From NCBI GenBank assembly GCA_035610365.1, contig CM069433.1, forward strand, positions 58,456,487 through 58,520,486: DNA of 64,000 nt, given 5' to 3'. Source of the stretch: Aquatica leii. Taxonomy: Eukaryota > Arthropoda > Insecta > Coleoptera > Lampyridae. The position numbers and the translations under genes are program-made. Numbering within the stretch: the first letter of the stretch is position 1; the number at the start of each line of letters is the position of its first letter. The notes beneath the pieces were generated by a model. It was not told where the DNA came from. It saw only the letters and a program-made list of their open reading frames with translations, and searched no databases. Positions 12,310 to 22,432 of the stretch are shown here, piece after piece.

Positions 12310-14043
12310 TGTTACGCCCTGAGCAAATTTTTTTCTAAATCCGGCACTGTCTGATTCATTTAAGTTAGACGTGTCGGAATCTGCTTTTACTAATTTCATG
12401 CGTTATTATGTTACATTTTGAAGTCAAAAATTTGTAATTTATGAGTAATTAAGAGCGTATTATTTTCGCTTAATACGTGATTAAATGCTGTTTTTCTACA
12501 AGTCCTTATAAATATTTTTGCTTAAAATATCATATTACTCGAGCCTTCTCACGAGTTTGCTGACAAATTTATTTTGTTATCGTGTGACGTTATTATGACC
12601 CTAGATTCTTTCGTTTCCTTCTTTAATTAGTTCCTGACAAACTCTTGTTGAGATCACTTTGAAAATTTACTGTACCTTGGAAGTACCAACGTTTACTGAA
12701 ACACGGTGATTTTACCGGATATTACGTTAAAATCTTCCTAACTTTTAGTACATCAACGGAACCTGTTTCTTTCCTGAAATTACTAAAAATCGTGTATTTA
12801 CGGCTATAAGTTACTTTAAATTTTAAAAGTGTACTTAGTTTTCTTAACGCTGGATTATTATACCCAGGTAAAGTACTTAGTTTTTGCTTTATTTAGTTAA
12901 TCTGACTTCGCTTCTCTCCCTTCTTTTTATAGCGGGTTTTTCTTCCGACGAAATTGTTCTAATTCATATGAACGTTTCCTCCAACGGATTGTTTACTCCA
13001 CGTGTGAGAGTTCCTTTGTTCATCTGTAAACTCTACTTACTACTAACGCTACGCTGAGAAGTCAACTTCGATTGCACCAACTGACGCTAAGTGAAAAAAA
13101 ACAACCTTTAACCTTCGTTCTATTGTGAATCAACTCATGTTTGTGCAAATCTCAAAGCTTTATTTTCTACAGTGAACTTTTAGTCAGAATCCTACTTGCG
13201 TAATCAACTTTAGAAATTCAAAAAAAAAACTTTTCTTTATACTTTAAAATTTTACAATTTCCTTTTTTTTGCTATTTAAAATTCTCTTTTGTTATTTAAA
13301 CTTTGGCTTGATTTACTTAATTTAATTTCTCTGTGTTTCTATAAGAAGTTGTTATCTGATTTACCTTGAAATTGTTTGTTTTAAATATTTTATTTAAGGA
13401 AACTTCGACTGGAAACCGTGCACGGAGTTCCGTCAGCGAAGTACTAAGGTAAGATTTACTTTTTTTGTATTTCAAATTTGAAATTACTGTCCTGTCGAAT
13501 AACGATCGCTGCCCCAAATTAAATTTTTTTTGTTGTTTGTTTTGCGAACCTAACGTAATTAAATTAGTTTTACTACTTTTGTTTTAACACAAGGTAATTT
13601 AGATCCTGTAATTTTGTAACATTTAAAATCCATTATCGTTTATTTTACTCAACTTGTTTGCATAATTCAAAATTGAATATTTTATTGATTATCTTGTAAA
13701 TTGCTAGTTATTCTAAATTAATTATATTTACATCAAATTTACTGATTGCTATTTATTGTTTAACCTTCCCCGTTTTTTTTTCTTTCTCTTTCAGCAACCC
13801 TTCGCTACTACTAGAGCCGTGTTAAACTTTTACAATTTACTTAACAGGACCGTAACTAAACAAATTATGTGGCGCCCATTTCTAAGTTTATAATCACTAT
13901 TTGACTAATTTTATCTACCACGACATCTTTGATTTAAATATTCTCCTCACAATTTCTTACCCACTCCAATTTGCATACAAGAACCGAGCTACTGCGGCCA
14001 TCGCTCCCTTTAAATTTCGTTACATATAATTCTTACCGTAACA
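12310..14043 (+). repeat. 5' LTR (1734 bp)
   Basis: It begins TGTTACG and ends CGTAACA, a perfect 7-bp inverted pair. A TATAAATA box candidate lies at 12507-12514. A consensus intron candidate lies at 13449-13794 (donor AAG|GTAAGA, acceptor CTTTCTCTTTCAG|C). The stretch TTACTTTTTTTGTATTTC and what follows, just after the donor, is absent from the 3' LTR. Confidence 0.95.
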
Positions 14044-14051
14044 AATTTCTT

Positions 14052-14070
14052 TGGCTGCCCAAGTGTGGAG
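14052..14070 (+). other. Probable primer-binding site
   Basis: TGGCTGCCCAAGTGTGGAG lies 8 bp after the LTR. It begins TGG as expected for complement to a tRNA CCA end, and resembles a tRNA-Lys 3' end with one inserted and one missing base. The tRNA identity is uncertain. Confidence 0.5.
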
Positions 14071-14146
14071 CCTTCTATTCTTGTTCACTTACTTTTACTT
14101 ATTTGCTTTGATTACTTACTGTTCATTAACCATGTTTTCATTTTAA

Positions 14147-15676
14147 TTAGATGTCAATCGCTTACACAAAACCGAACTCGAATATGAAATTATTTCTAGA
14201 GGTATTGAAATTACTGCTAGTGTTAGTAACTTAAAAAAGTTTGCTCGTAATGCCATTTTACTTGAACTAGAGGAATCTTTAACTCCCGTTGCTCATGCTA
14301 TTCCTTTTGCTGATGACTTTACTATAATTACTCAATCCATAAAAGAAATCAAATCTTTAACTGACATCGTTATAAATGACCCTAAATCAAGAGACTTTTT
14401 ACGTGTAAATAGCTTAGTCCCTCATATCAAACGCAGATGTACTTTGATGAATGCTACCGATACTACCGAGATAGGTCAACGAAACACATTAATTGTAACT
14501 ATTGCTACTTTAAAATCTAATTTGCAACAAAAACTCAAAAAGCTTAATCGTGTTACCTTTTCAGAATTTCATAAATTACCTTCATCTAGTCCTAAACCTA
14601 CTATTTCTACTGAACCAAATGTAGCTGAATCAACTGACCACGATTCTAATCCTTCTACTCCTCCTTTACTTTCTTCTAGTGAGGATGAACTTAATTTAAG
14701 TGAACCTTTACCTAGAGTAGCTCCACTTTCTGAACCACTTTCTTTTGAGAAACGTCTCGATATTTCTAAACTTGGCTTAACCTTCTCTGGTGATGGAAAA
14801 GTATCTCTACTAGATTTTCTTACTTGCTTAGACGAATTGGCTTGCTCACGGGGTATCTCTAAACAGATGCTATTTTCTCATGTTCCTGAATTATTAACTG
14901 GACGTGCCTTATTACTATACCGTTCTCGGAAATTCATGTAAACTAAATGGGATGAAGTTGTATCTATGCTCAAAACCGAATTCTTGCCTATTGACTATGA
15001 CGAAAGATTGCTTGATGAAATTAAGAGTCGAACTATGGGTCCTTCCGAAAATATGAGTTCTTATCTTGCGGTAATGTATAATCTCTTTCAACGTTTAACT
15101 ACTCCTATATCTGAAACCAAACAGTTATACTACATTCGTCGTAATTTAACTCCTTTCTACCAGAATGCTTTAACTTTGACACCGATCTCTACTATCGCTC
15201 AACTCTCTGCCTTAGGCAAACAAATTGAACAGAACCAATATTTTGTAGAAACCTTTAAACCACCACCTTCCAGAAAATCCTCTTATTTACTTGAACCAAG
15301 TCTCGCTTATTTAAGTAGTGCGTCTTCTTCTGATACTGATACTAGTGTATCTACTCATTCTTATAAACGCAATTCTGCTACTCCTAAACTTTCTGCCGCT
15401 TCTGTGATGTCTACTCCCAAAGGAAAGGATATTAAGTCCGTTACCTCAAATGTCACTGCTAGTTCAACTGACTCAAAACCAAAATTTACTTCGAAACCAT
15501 CAAACAAAACTAAAGTTTCTTCCACTCCTTCTTCAGTCACTTGTTGGAATTGTCGAAAACCAGGTCATGTTTCTCCTAAATGCCCTGAACCTCAAACTTG
15601 TCACTGTTATGGTTGTGGAAAATCAGATACCACCAAACCAAACTGTTCAAACTGCACAAACAGTTCTTTAAACTAA
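14147..15676 (+). pseudogene. gag: Retrotransposon gag (one in-frame stop)
   Basis: Structural protein that would form the retrotransposon particle. The frame is open from 14147 but its first in-frame ATG is at 14444. About 99 conserved-looking codons lie upstream of that (starting RLHKTELEYEII), so the true start is lost, non-AUG or supplied by splicing. A TAA at 14939-14941 interrupts the frame, which then continues without a shift (TKWDEVVSMLKTEF...). Near the C-terminus a CCHC zinc knuckle, CWNCRKPGHVSPKC (15542-15583), is followed by a second cysteine cluster CYGCGKSDTTKPNC that lacks the usual His. A serine/threonine-rich linker precedes them. The frame ends at TAA 15674-15676, directly after a slippery heptamer. 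Confidence 0.9.
15667..15673 (+). promoter_or_regulatory. -1 ribosomal frameshift site TTTAAAC
   Basis: The heptamer sits in register T TTA AAC of the gag frame, followed at once by the gag stop TAA. The -1 frame continues as ...FFKLISEC into pol. UUUAAAC is one of the strongest known eukaryotic slippery sequences. A weak possible stem (CCGAG with CTCGG) lies about 20-55 bases downstream; a stimulatory pseudoknot was not resolved. Confidence 0.8.
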
Positions 15677-18600
15677 TTTCAGAGTGTTCGAACCGAGTCG
15701 ACCCCTCTTCTCTCTCATTAATCTCGGAAACTCCTTTTGCTACATTACCTGATCAACATAAATATGTCTTGAATTTCTTACTAGCTAATGTCCGCAAGGA
15801 TGAACGTCCTTATCTAAACATAACAATTTTTGGCTACCCTTTTAAAAGTCTATTAGATTCTGGATCTTCCAAATCTATTTTAGGTCAGTCTGGCTGGAAC
15901 CTTTTGAATACTTTAGGTCTTCCTTTACAGAAATATCGCTTTTCTCCTAAATCCACTTCTACTTGTTTACTCGCTAATGGTGAAACTTGTTATATTCTTG
16001 GTACTGTAAACCTTCCCATCACTTTACAAGACAAGACAGTCACACTTGAAGCTTTAGTCATTTCTGAAGTTACTCAATCAGTTATCTTAGGCATTGATTT
16101 TTGGAAAGCAATAGATTTTGTTCCTAACTTTCAAACTGGTACTTGGACTTTTGGAAATTCTGAAGAAATTTGTTCTTTATCTACTACTGATCATCTAATT
16201 ACTCGATCTAACCTCTCTTCTCCTGAGGAACAATCACTGCAATTATTATTTGACTCTCCTGTACTAAATTCTGCTGAACTGGGATGTACTACTTTAATAG
16301 AACACCATATACGCACAACTAGTGAGCCTATCAAACAACGCTACTACCCACTTTCTCCTGCTTTACTTAAGATCGCTAATGATGAGCTTGATTCTATGAT
16401 AAAACTAGGTATTGTTGAACCTTCTTCAAGCCCATGGTCTAGTCCAATAGTTCTCGTTAGAAAAAAAGATAATTCGTACCGTTTTTGTATAGACTATCGG
16501 AAAGTCAACACAGTTACTGAAAAAGATGCTTACCCTCTTCCTTACATAAATACTATTTTAGATCGTCTTCGAGATGCTCAATTCCTTTCTTCCCTTGACA
16601 TTCGTTCTGCTTATTGGCAAATACCTTTATCTAATGATTCTAAACCCATAACTGCATTTACTATACCTGGCAGAGGTTTATATCAATTTACTAGAATGCC
16701 TTTCGGTTTGCACAATTCTCCTGCTACCTTTCAACGTTTAATAGATCAAATTCTTGGTGCTGACTTAGAACCTTACTTATTCCCCTACTTGGATGATATT
16801 ATCATTGCTACCCCTTCCTTTGATAAACACTTAGAAGTTTTAACTAAAATATTCTCTCGCTTATCTAATGCTGGACTTACTTTAAATAAAAGTAAATGTA
16901 ATTTTTGTCTCTCTGAACTAAAATATCTTGGCTATGTTGTTAATAGAAATGGTTTACTTGTAGATCCTGATAAAGTTAACGCAATAATTTATATTCCTCA
17001 ACCTTCTTTAGTTTCTGAAATACGTCGATTACTTGGTATGGCTAGTTGGTATCGTCGCTTTATACCCAATTTCTCTACTGCTTTAGCTCCTTTAACTCAC
17101 TTAACTCGTAAGAGTACTCCATTTGTCTGGTCTTCTAAATGCGAAGAAGCTTTCTCCTTCCTCAAGAAACAACTTATTTCTGCTCCAATACTTCCTTGCC
17201 CTGATTTTTCTTTACCTTTTTCTATCCAAACAGACGCCTCTAATTTTGGCTTAGGTGCTGTTCTTAGTCAGGAAACCCCTGATGGAGAAAAAGTCATCGC
17301 TTACATTAGTCGCTCGTTAACTAAACCCGAAACTAAATATTCTACTACTGAAAAATAATGCCTAGCTGTCTTGTGGGCTATTGAGAAATTTCGTGCCTAT
17401 ATCGAAGGTGCTCATTTCACTGTTATCACGGATCACCATTTTCTCATTTGGCTAAATAAACTTCAAAATCCTTCTGGACGTTTGGCTCGTTGGGCCTTAC
17501 GACTCCAACAATATGATTTCTCTATTGTTCATCGTAAAGAGAAAAATCACGTTGTTCCCGATGTCTTATCTAGAACTGTACTCGACTTACAAGAGTCTAC
17601 TCCTGAACTTTGCGCAATTAATGTCACGAATACTATACCTTCAATTAATCTTCCTATTACTGATCCCTGGTACTTGAAAATGACTAAAAATGTCTCTGAA
17701 AATCCTCAAAAGTTTTCTCTGTGGTCTATGGAAAATGATTTGCTTTACAAACATGTTATTTCTTCTGATCTCTCTGATATTTGATTAGGAAATTGGAAAG
17801 CAGTTGTCCCTAAAAACCAGCGTACGGAAATTTTTCGTCAATACCACGATCCTCCCACTTGCGGGCACTGCGGTGTTACAAAGACCTTAAGTCGTATTAA
17901 TAAGTTTTTCTATTGGCCAAATCTTCGTGCTGATATTGCTAGATACATCCGAAATTGTCATACCTGTGCTGCGCACAAAGTCGAACAAAAAGCACAACCA
18001 GGTTTATTTTCTCCCAGAGCAACTCCCACTCGCCCATGCCAGGTGCTAAGTTGTGATATTGTTGGTCCTTTACCTCGCTCTTCTAAAGGTAACTCCTTTA
18101 TCTTTGTTGTTGCTGACTATTTTACTAAATTTCCATGTTTCTTTCCGCTTCGTACTGCTACTGCTACTAAAATTTGTAAGATTATGGAAGAACAAATATT
18201 CTTATTATTTGGTACTCCTCAATACTTGATAGCTGATAATGGTGTCCAATTTCGTAGTAAGGAATTTTCAAAATTATGCACCTAATATCAAACCCAAATT
18301 CTCTACACTGCTAAATATCACCCTAGATCTAACCCTACTGAAAGAGTTAATAGAGTTCTTAAAACCATGATAGCTTCCTATATCAAAGAAAATCAACGCA
18401 CATGGGATGTTAACTGATCTAAGATTGGCTGTGCCATCCGTACTTTAAAACACGAAATAACTAACTACACTCCATACTTTGCTTTCTGTGGTCGATAACA
18501 CATTCTTTTCGGCAATCTCTTTAAAACTACTCTAGACGATGAGATCCCTTCTATAGATACTAATCCACCTATTACTACACGTACTAAAGAATTTTACGAA

Positions 18601-19014
18601 AACTTACGTACTGAGATTCTTGCTAAAATGAAACGTTTTACACAACGCACTCAAGATCGCTACAATTTACGCAAACGAACAGTAACTTATAAGAAAGGTG
18701 ATTCCGTTTGGAAGAGAAACTTTGTTTTTTCCGACGCTTCCAAATTCTTAAACGCTAAACTGGCTCCTAAATTCTTAGGTCCTTATAAAATTAAAAAGGT
18801 TATCTCTACCTGGACGTACGAGTTGGCTGATTCCTTAGGTAGATCCATAGGTATTTTCCACGCAAAAGATCTAAAACCTGCGTACTCCGATAACTCAAAT
18901 TCTACTACTCATTCTTCTGCATCTGATTCAGATGATCACTCCACGATAGCTACCGATACTATTTCTCTTAAACGACATAATCGTCGAAAACGACATACCC
19001 GTCAAAAATTATAA
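15674..19014 (+). pseudogene. pol: Retrotransposon pol polyprotein (five in-frame stops)
   Basis: One frame, reached from gag by -1 frameshift, encodes four enzymes in order. The retropepsin has LDSGSSKS, with the catalytic Asp codon at 15856. The reverse transcriptase has SLDIRSAYWQIPL, MPFGLHNSPATFQ and the catalytic YLDD at 16786-16797. The RNase H begins at TDASNFGLGAVL, with its first Asp codon at 17233. The integrase has a zinc-binding H/C region at about 17840-17970 and core acidic codons at 18055, 18235 and 18340 (D-59-D-34-E). A GPY/F-type module, KFLGPYKI, lies near 18760. Stops are TAA 17356, TGA 17782, TAA 18283, TGA 18415 and TAA 18496; no indel disturbs the frame. The copy cannot make full-length pol without stop readthrough. 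Confidence 0.95.
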
Positions 19015-19059
19015 CTTTCCTATCTTATCCCTTTCCTTTCCTACTTTCCACTTTTCTTC

Positions 19060-19092
19060 CAACGTCCTATGGGTGATTGGATGAGGACGTTG
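19060..19092 (+). other. Perfect 9-bp hairpin in the retrotransposon 3' untranslated region
   Basis: CAACGTCCT (19060-19068) pairs with AGGACGTTG (19084-19092) across a 15-base loop. The surrounding 19015-19316 is pyrimidine-rich and non-coding. It may be an RNA element for packaging or export; its function is unknown. Confidence 0.5.
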
Positions 19093-19309
19093 TGGTGGTT
19101 CTTAGTAGGTCAGTGCTCAACCCCTTTCTTTCCTTAAAGCGCTGTCCTCGCTATAACATTAAGCCCTATTCATGACTTCATTCTTTGTTTTCTCCCTTTC
19201 TCTGCTTCTACCATGAACATTTTCATTAGCTCATCCCTGGTATATTCACTCATCACTCCTTATTGGTTTCGCTACTCAGCTTCCTTTCTTTTCCGCTTTC
19301 TAGCTCAAC

Positions 19310-19326
19310 TTTTGTTGGGGGGGGGG
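19310..19326 (+). other. Polypurine tract with ten G
   Basis: GTT plus ten consecutive G (19317-19326) abuts the 3' LTR, where the plus-strand primer of Gypsy elements lies. Such a long pure G run is unusual in this AT-rich window. Confidence 0.75.
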
Positions 19327-21025
19327 TGTTACGCCCTGAGCAAATTTTTTTCTAAATCCGGCACTGTCTGATTCATTTAAGTTAGACGTGTGGGAATCTG
19401 CTTTTACTAATTTCACGCGTTATTATGTTACATTTTAAAGTCGAAAATTTGTAATTTATGAGTAATTAAGAGCGTATTATTTTCGCTTAATACGTGATTA
19501 AATGCTGCTTTTCTACAAGTCCTTATAAATATTTTTGCTTAAAATATCATATTACTCGAGCCTTCTCACGAGTTTGCTGACAAATTTATTTTGTTATCGT
19601 GTGACGTCATTATGACCCTAGATTCTTTCGTTTCCTTCTTTAATTAGTTCCTGACAAACTCTTGTTGAGATCACTTTGAAAATTTACTGTACCTTGGAAG
19701 TACTAACGTTTACTGAAACACGGTGATTTTACCGGATATTACGTTAAAACCTTCCTAACTTTTAGTACATCAACGGAACCTGTTTCTTTCCTGAAATTAC
19801 TAAAAATCGTGTGTTTACGGATATAAGTTACTTTAAATTTTAAAAGTGTACTTAGTTTTCTTAACGCTGGATTATTATACCCAGGTAAAGTACTTAGTTT
19901 TTGCTTTATTTAGTTAATCTGACTTCGCTTCTCTCCCTTCTTTTTATAGCGGGTTTTTCTTCCGACGAAATTGTTCTAATTCATATGAACGTTTCCTCCA
20001 ACGGATTGTTTACTCCACGTGTGAGAGTTCCTTTGTTCATCTGTAAACTCTACTTACTACTAACGCTACGCTGAGAAGTCAACTTCGATTGCACCAACTG
20101 ACGCTAAGTGAAAAAAAACAACCTTTAACCTTCGTTCTATTGTGAATCAACTCATGTTTGTGCAAATCTCAAAGCTTTATTTTCTACAGTGAACTTTTAA
20201 TCAGAATCCTACTTGCGTAATCAACTTTAGAAATTCAAAAAAAAAACTTTTCTTTATACTTTAAAAATTTACAATTTCTTTTTTTTGCTATTTAACATTC
20301 ACTTTTGTTATTTAAACTTTGGCTTGATTTACTTAATTTAATTTCTCTGTGTTTCTATAAGAAGTTGTTATCTGATTTACCTTGAAATTGTTTGTTTTAA
20401 ATATTTTATTTAAGAAAACTTCGACTAGAAACCGTGCACGGAGTTCCGTCAGCGAATTACTAAGGTAAGATCCTGTCGAATAACGATCGCTGCCCCAAAT
20501 TAAATTTTTTTTGTTGTTTGTTTTGCGAACCTAACGTAATTAAATTAGTTTTACTACTTTTGTTTTAACACAAGGTAATTTAGATCCTGTAATTTTGTAA
20601 CATTTAAAATCCATTATCGTTTATTTTACTCAACTTGTTTGCATAATTCAAAATTGAATATTTTATTGATTATCTTGTAAATTGCTAGTTATTCTAAATT
20701 AATTATATTTACATCAAATTTACTGATTGCTAATTATTGTTTAACCTTCCCCGTTTTTTTTTTCTTTCTCTTTCAGCAACCCTTCGCTACTACTAGAGCC
20801 CTGTTAAACTTTTACAATTTACTTAACAGGACCGTAACTAAACAAATTGTGTGACGCCCATTTCTAAGTTTATAATCACTATTTGACTAATTTTATCTAC
20901 CACGACATCTTTGATTTAAATATTCCCCTCACAATTTCTTACCCACCCCAATTTGCATACAAGAACCAAGCTACTGCGGCCATCGCTCCCTTTAAATTTC
21001 GTTACATATAATTCTTACCGTAACA
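19327..21025 (+). repeat. 3' LTR (1699 bp)
   Basis: Same TGTTACG...CGTAACA ends as the 5' LTR. Substitutions are mainly C/T and A/G. The intron-like donor is kept at 20465 and the acceptor ends at 20776, but the 35-37 bp after the donor are deleted. Confidence 0.95.
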
Positions 21026-21029
21026 ACTT

Positions 21030-21202
21030 CTAGCAGTATCTTTACCCTGAGAAAAAAAAACACACCAAGGGTTTCGCAGCATAGATGCTACCTGCCTTTT
21101 TAAGATGGAGACGATACCAAAAAAGCGACTGGGCAGACCAACTGCTCCAACCGTGGCTGACATGAGGTTTGACGCATTTTGATTTTTTGTCTTCAGTTTC
21201 AT
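21030..21202. other. Pre-insertion host sequence, right flank of the retrotransposon
   Basis: Together with about 12120-12309 this was contiguous before the insertion. A plus-strand reading frame METIPKKRLGRPTAPTVADM at about 21104 contains an AT-hook-like KKRLGRP. On the minus strand 66 codons are open (MKLKTKNQNASNL...), but they do not continue in frame across the rejoined site. No gene is claimed. Confidence 0.3.
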
Positions 21203-22190
21203 AATATGGGCTACTTAAATATACGTCTGTATATATATGTTAGCATCTTCATGTAGATTAAAAAACAATTGTATGTAGCGTATTTTGTATTAAATTTCAT
21301 CTATTCGAAGTTGTTTAATAATTTACAATAAAATAAGAAACCTATGCATTTTGAGCTCATAAATATTTTCGAAAGACGCAGATTTTGTCAAGCGTTGTAT
21401 ACCTTTGACAAGGCTTTCCTCGTTAAGTTTTTCACATACACCTATGTGGAAATGAACTAGGAGATTGCTGCGAATTTAAGGACAGTCTGTTAGGGAAAGC
21501 ACTTATTTCTTGTGTGCCGATTTATCTTGATTTTTTCGTGATCGTCTGCAGCGGGTTCCACCTGTGTTTGTTTTCTGTGAAGTTGATAAACACATTTTGC
21601 AATTAGAAAATATCCCAGAAGTCACGTCATTGAAATTAACACCACTTACACTTTCGAGGGATTGAATGCAATCATATTAGAGAAAACAATCACTCAAGTT
21701 ACGAAAATAATTTTCAGTGATTGTATGAATTAAAAAAGGATTTACTTGTGATAACGCCGTATGTACGTTTTCTTTTGTATTCAATTTCAATTAGGTTTTA
21801 GATATAACTGGTACGAAACTAGTTAGTCTTTTACTAATTGTACGTGTTACACTTTATATTTAAAATTTTTAGTATTTTGGTGGTCATGTCAATGGTAGAA
21901 TAACCGTACGTACATGTTACGTTGTTAAGACAATTAATTATAAAATTGTATGGTTGCTTCAGATTCTCTAAATCTTTGATTTTCATACTTTTGTATTTTA
22001 ATTTACGAATGTAAACTCATTCCTTCTCTGAATGTAAAAGTTTGATCGACTAGGTCACTTTATATTCTGTTTGTGATACCGACCTATGTACTAATGTTTG
22101 TAAAATTTATATAAATTTACTTATGTACCTTCTGTTTCTTTAAATTACTGGCTGTGATAAAATATATATATTTTCTGTGTTACCACTTCT
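21203..22190. other. AT-rich sequence without recognisable gene
   Basis: Nothing coding is supported. The stretch 21480-21660 is less AT-rich and could be an untranslated exon of the candidate gene that follows. Confidence 0.4.
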
Positions 22191-22387
22191 GCTTTGTTAT
22201 TTGTTTTTGTTTTCAGCTGCATGTATATTTTTACGGTGTCTATCATTTTCGTCTTTTATTGTTTTGGCGCCTTTTTAGATTCAGTTTATAATCTACGAAG
22301 CTTACGACTCTATTTCCGGAACTGTGTTAGCCGTCGTTTTTTTTGTTACGAAGAAAATAACGTAAAAAACGTACATTACTTGTAAAC

Positions 22388-22426
22388 ATGCTTATATTTT
22401 TACGATTGGTGGTTGCTGCTGCACTA
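22388..22426 (+). CDS. Candidate first exon of a secreted protein
   Basis: An ATG at 22388 encodes MLIFLRLVVAAAL, a typical signal-peptide core, and is followed immediately by GTAAGT (22427-22432), a consensus splice donor. Without splicing the frame continues VSFTYGFKCNLTK and stops soon. A good acceptor (GTTTTCAG at about 22209-22216) upstream would make this the coding part of a second exon. No downstream exon was identified. Chance occurrence in 60 kb of AT-rich DNA is possible. Confidence 0.25.
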
Positions 22427-22432
22427 GTAAGT

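Larger units (their letters stand above)
12306..21029 (+). mobile_element. Complete Ty3/Gypsy LTR retrotransposon (degenerate coding)
   Basis: An 8716-bp element (12310-21025) is flanked by the 4-bp direct repeat ACTT (12306-12309 and 21026-21029). Its order is 5' LTR, primer-binding site, gag, pol (protease, RT, RNase H, integrase), polypurine tract, 3' LTR. The RT-RNaseH-IN order places it in Ty3/Gypsy. No envelope ORF lies between pol and the 3' LTR. The LTRs differ by roughly one percent, mostly transitions, plus a 35-37 bp deletion in the 3' copy, so the insertion is fairly young. One in-frame stop in gag and five in pol make this copy non-autonomous. Confidence 0.97.

Noticed and set aside
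12166-12399. Minus-strand ORF crossing into the 5' LTR
   Set aside because: It is a chance fusion of host flank and LTR, and does not stay in frame with the other flank when the insertion is removed.
15450-15671. 73-codon ORF within gag
   Set aside because: Shadow of gag in another frame; the zinc-knuckle reading is in the gag frame.
14939-18498. Alternative genetic code with reassigned stops
   Set aside because: Both TAA and TGA occur in-frame, while the same triplets clearly terminate gag (15674) and pol (19012); mutation is simpler.
19015-19316. Possible env gene between pol and the 3' LTR
   Set aside because: Only about 300 pyrimidine-rich bases without an ORF; no envelope is present.
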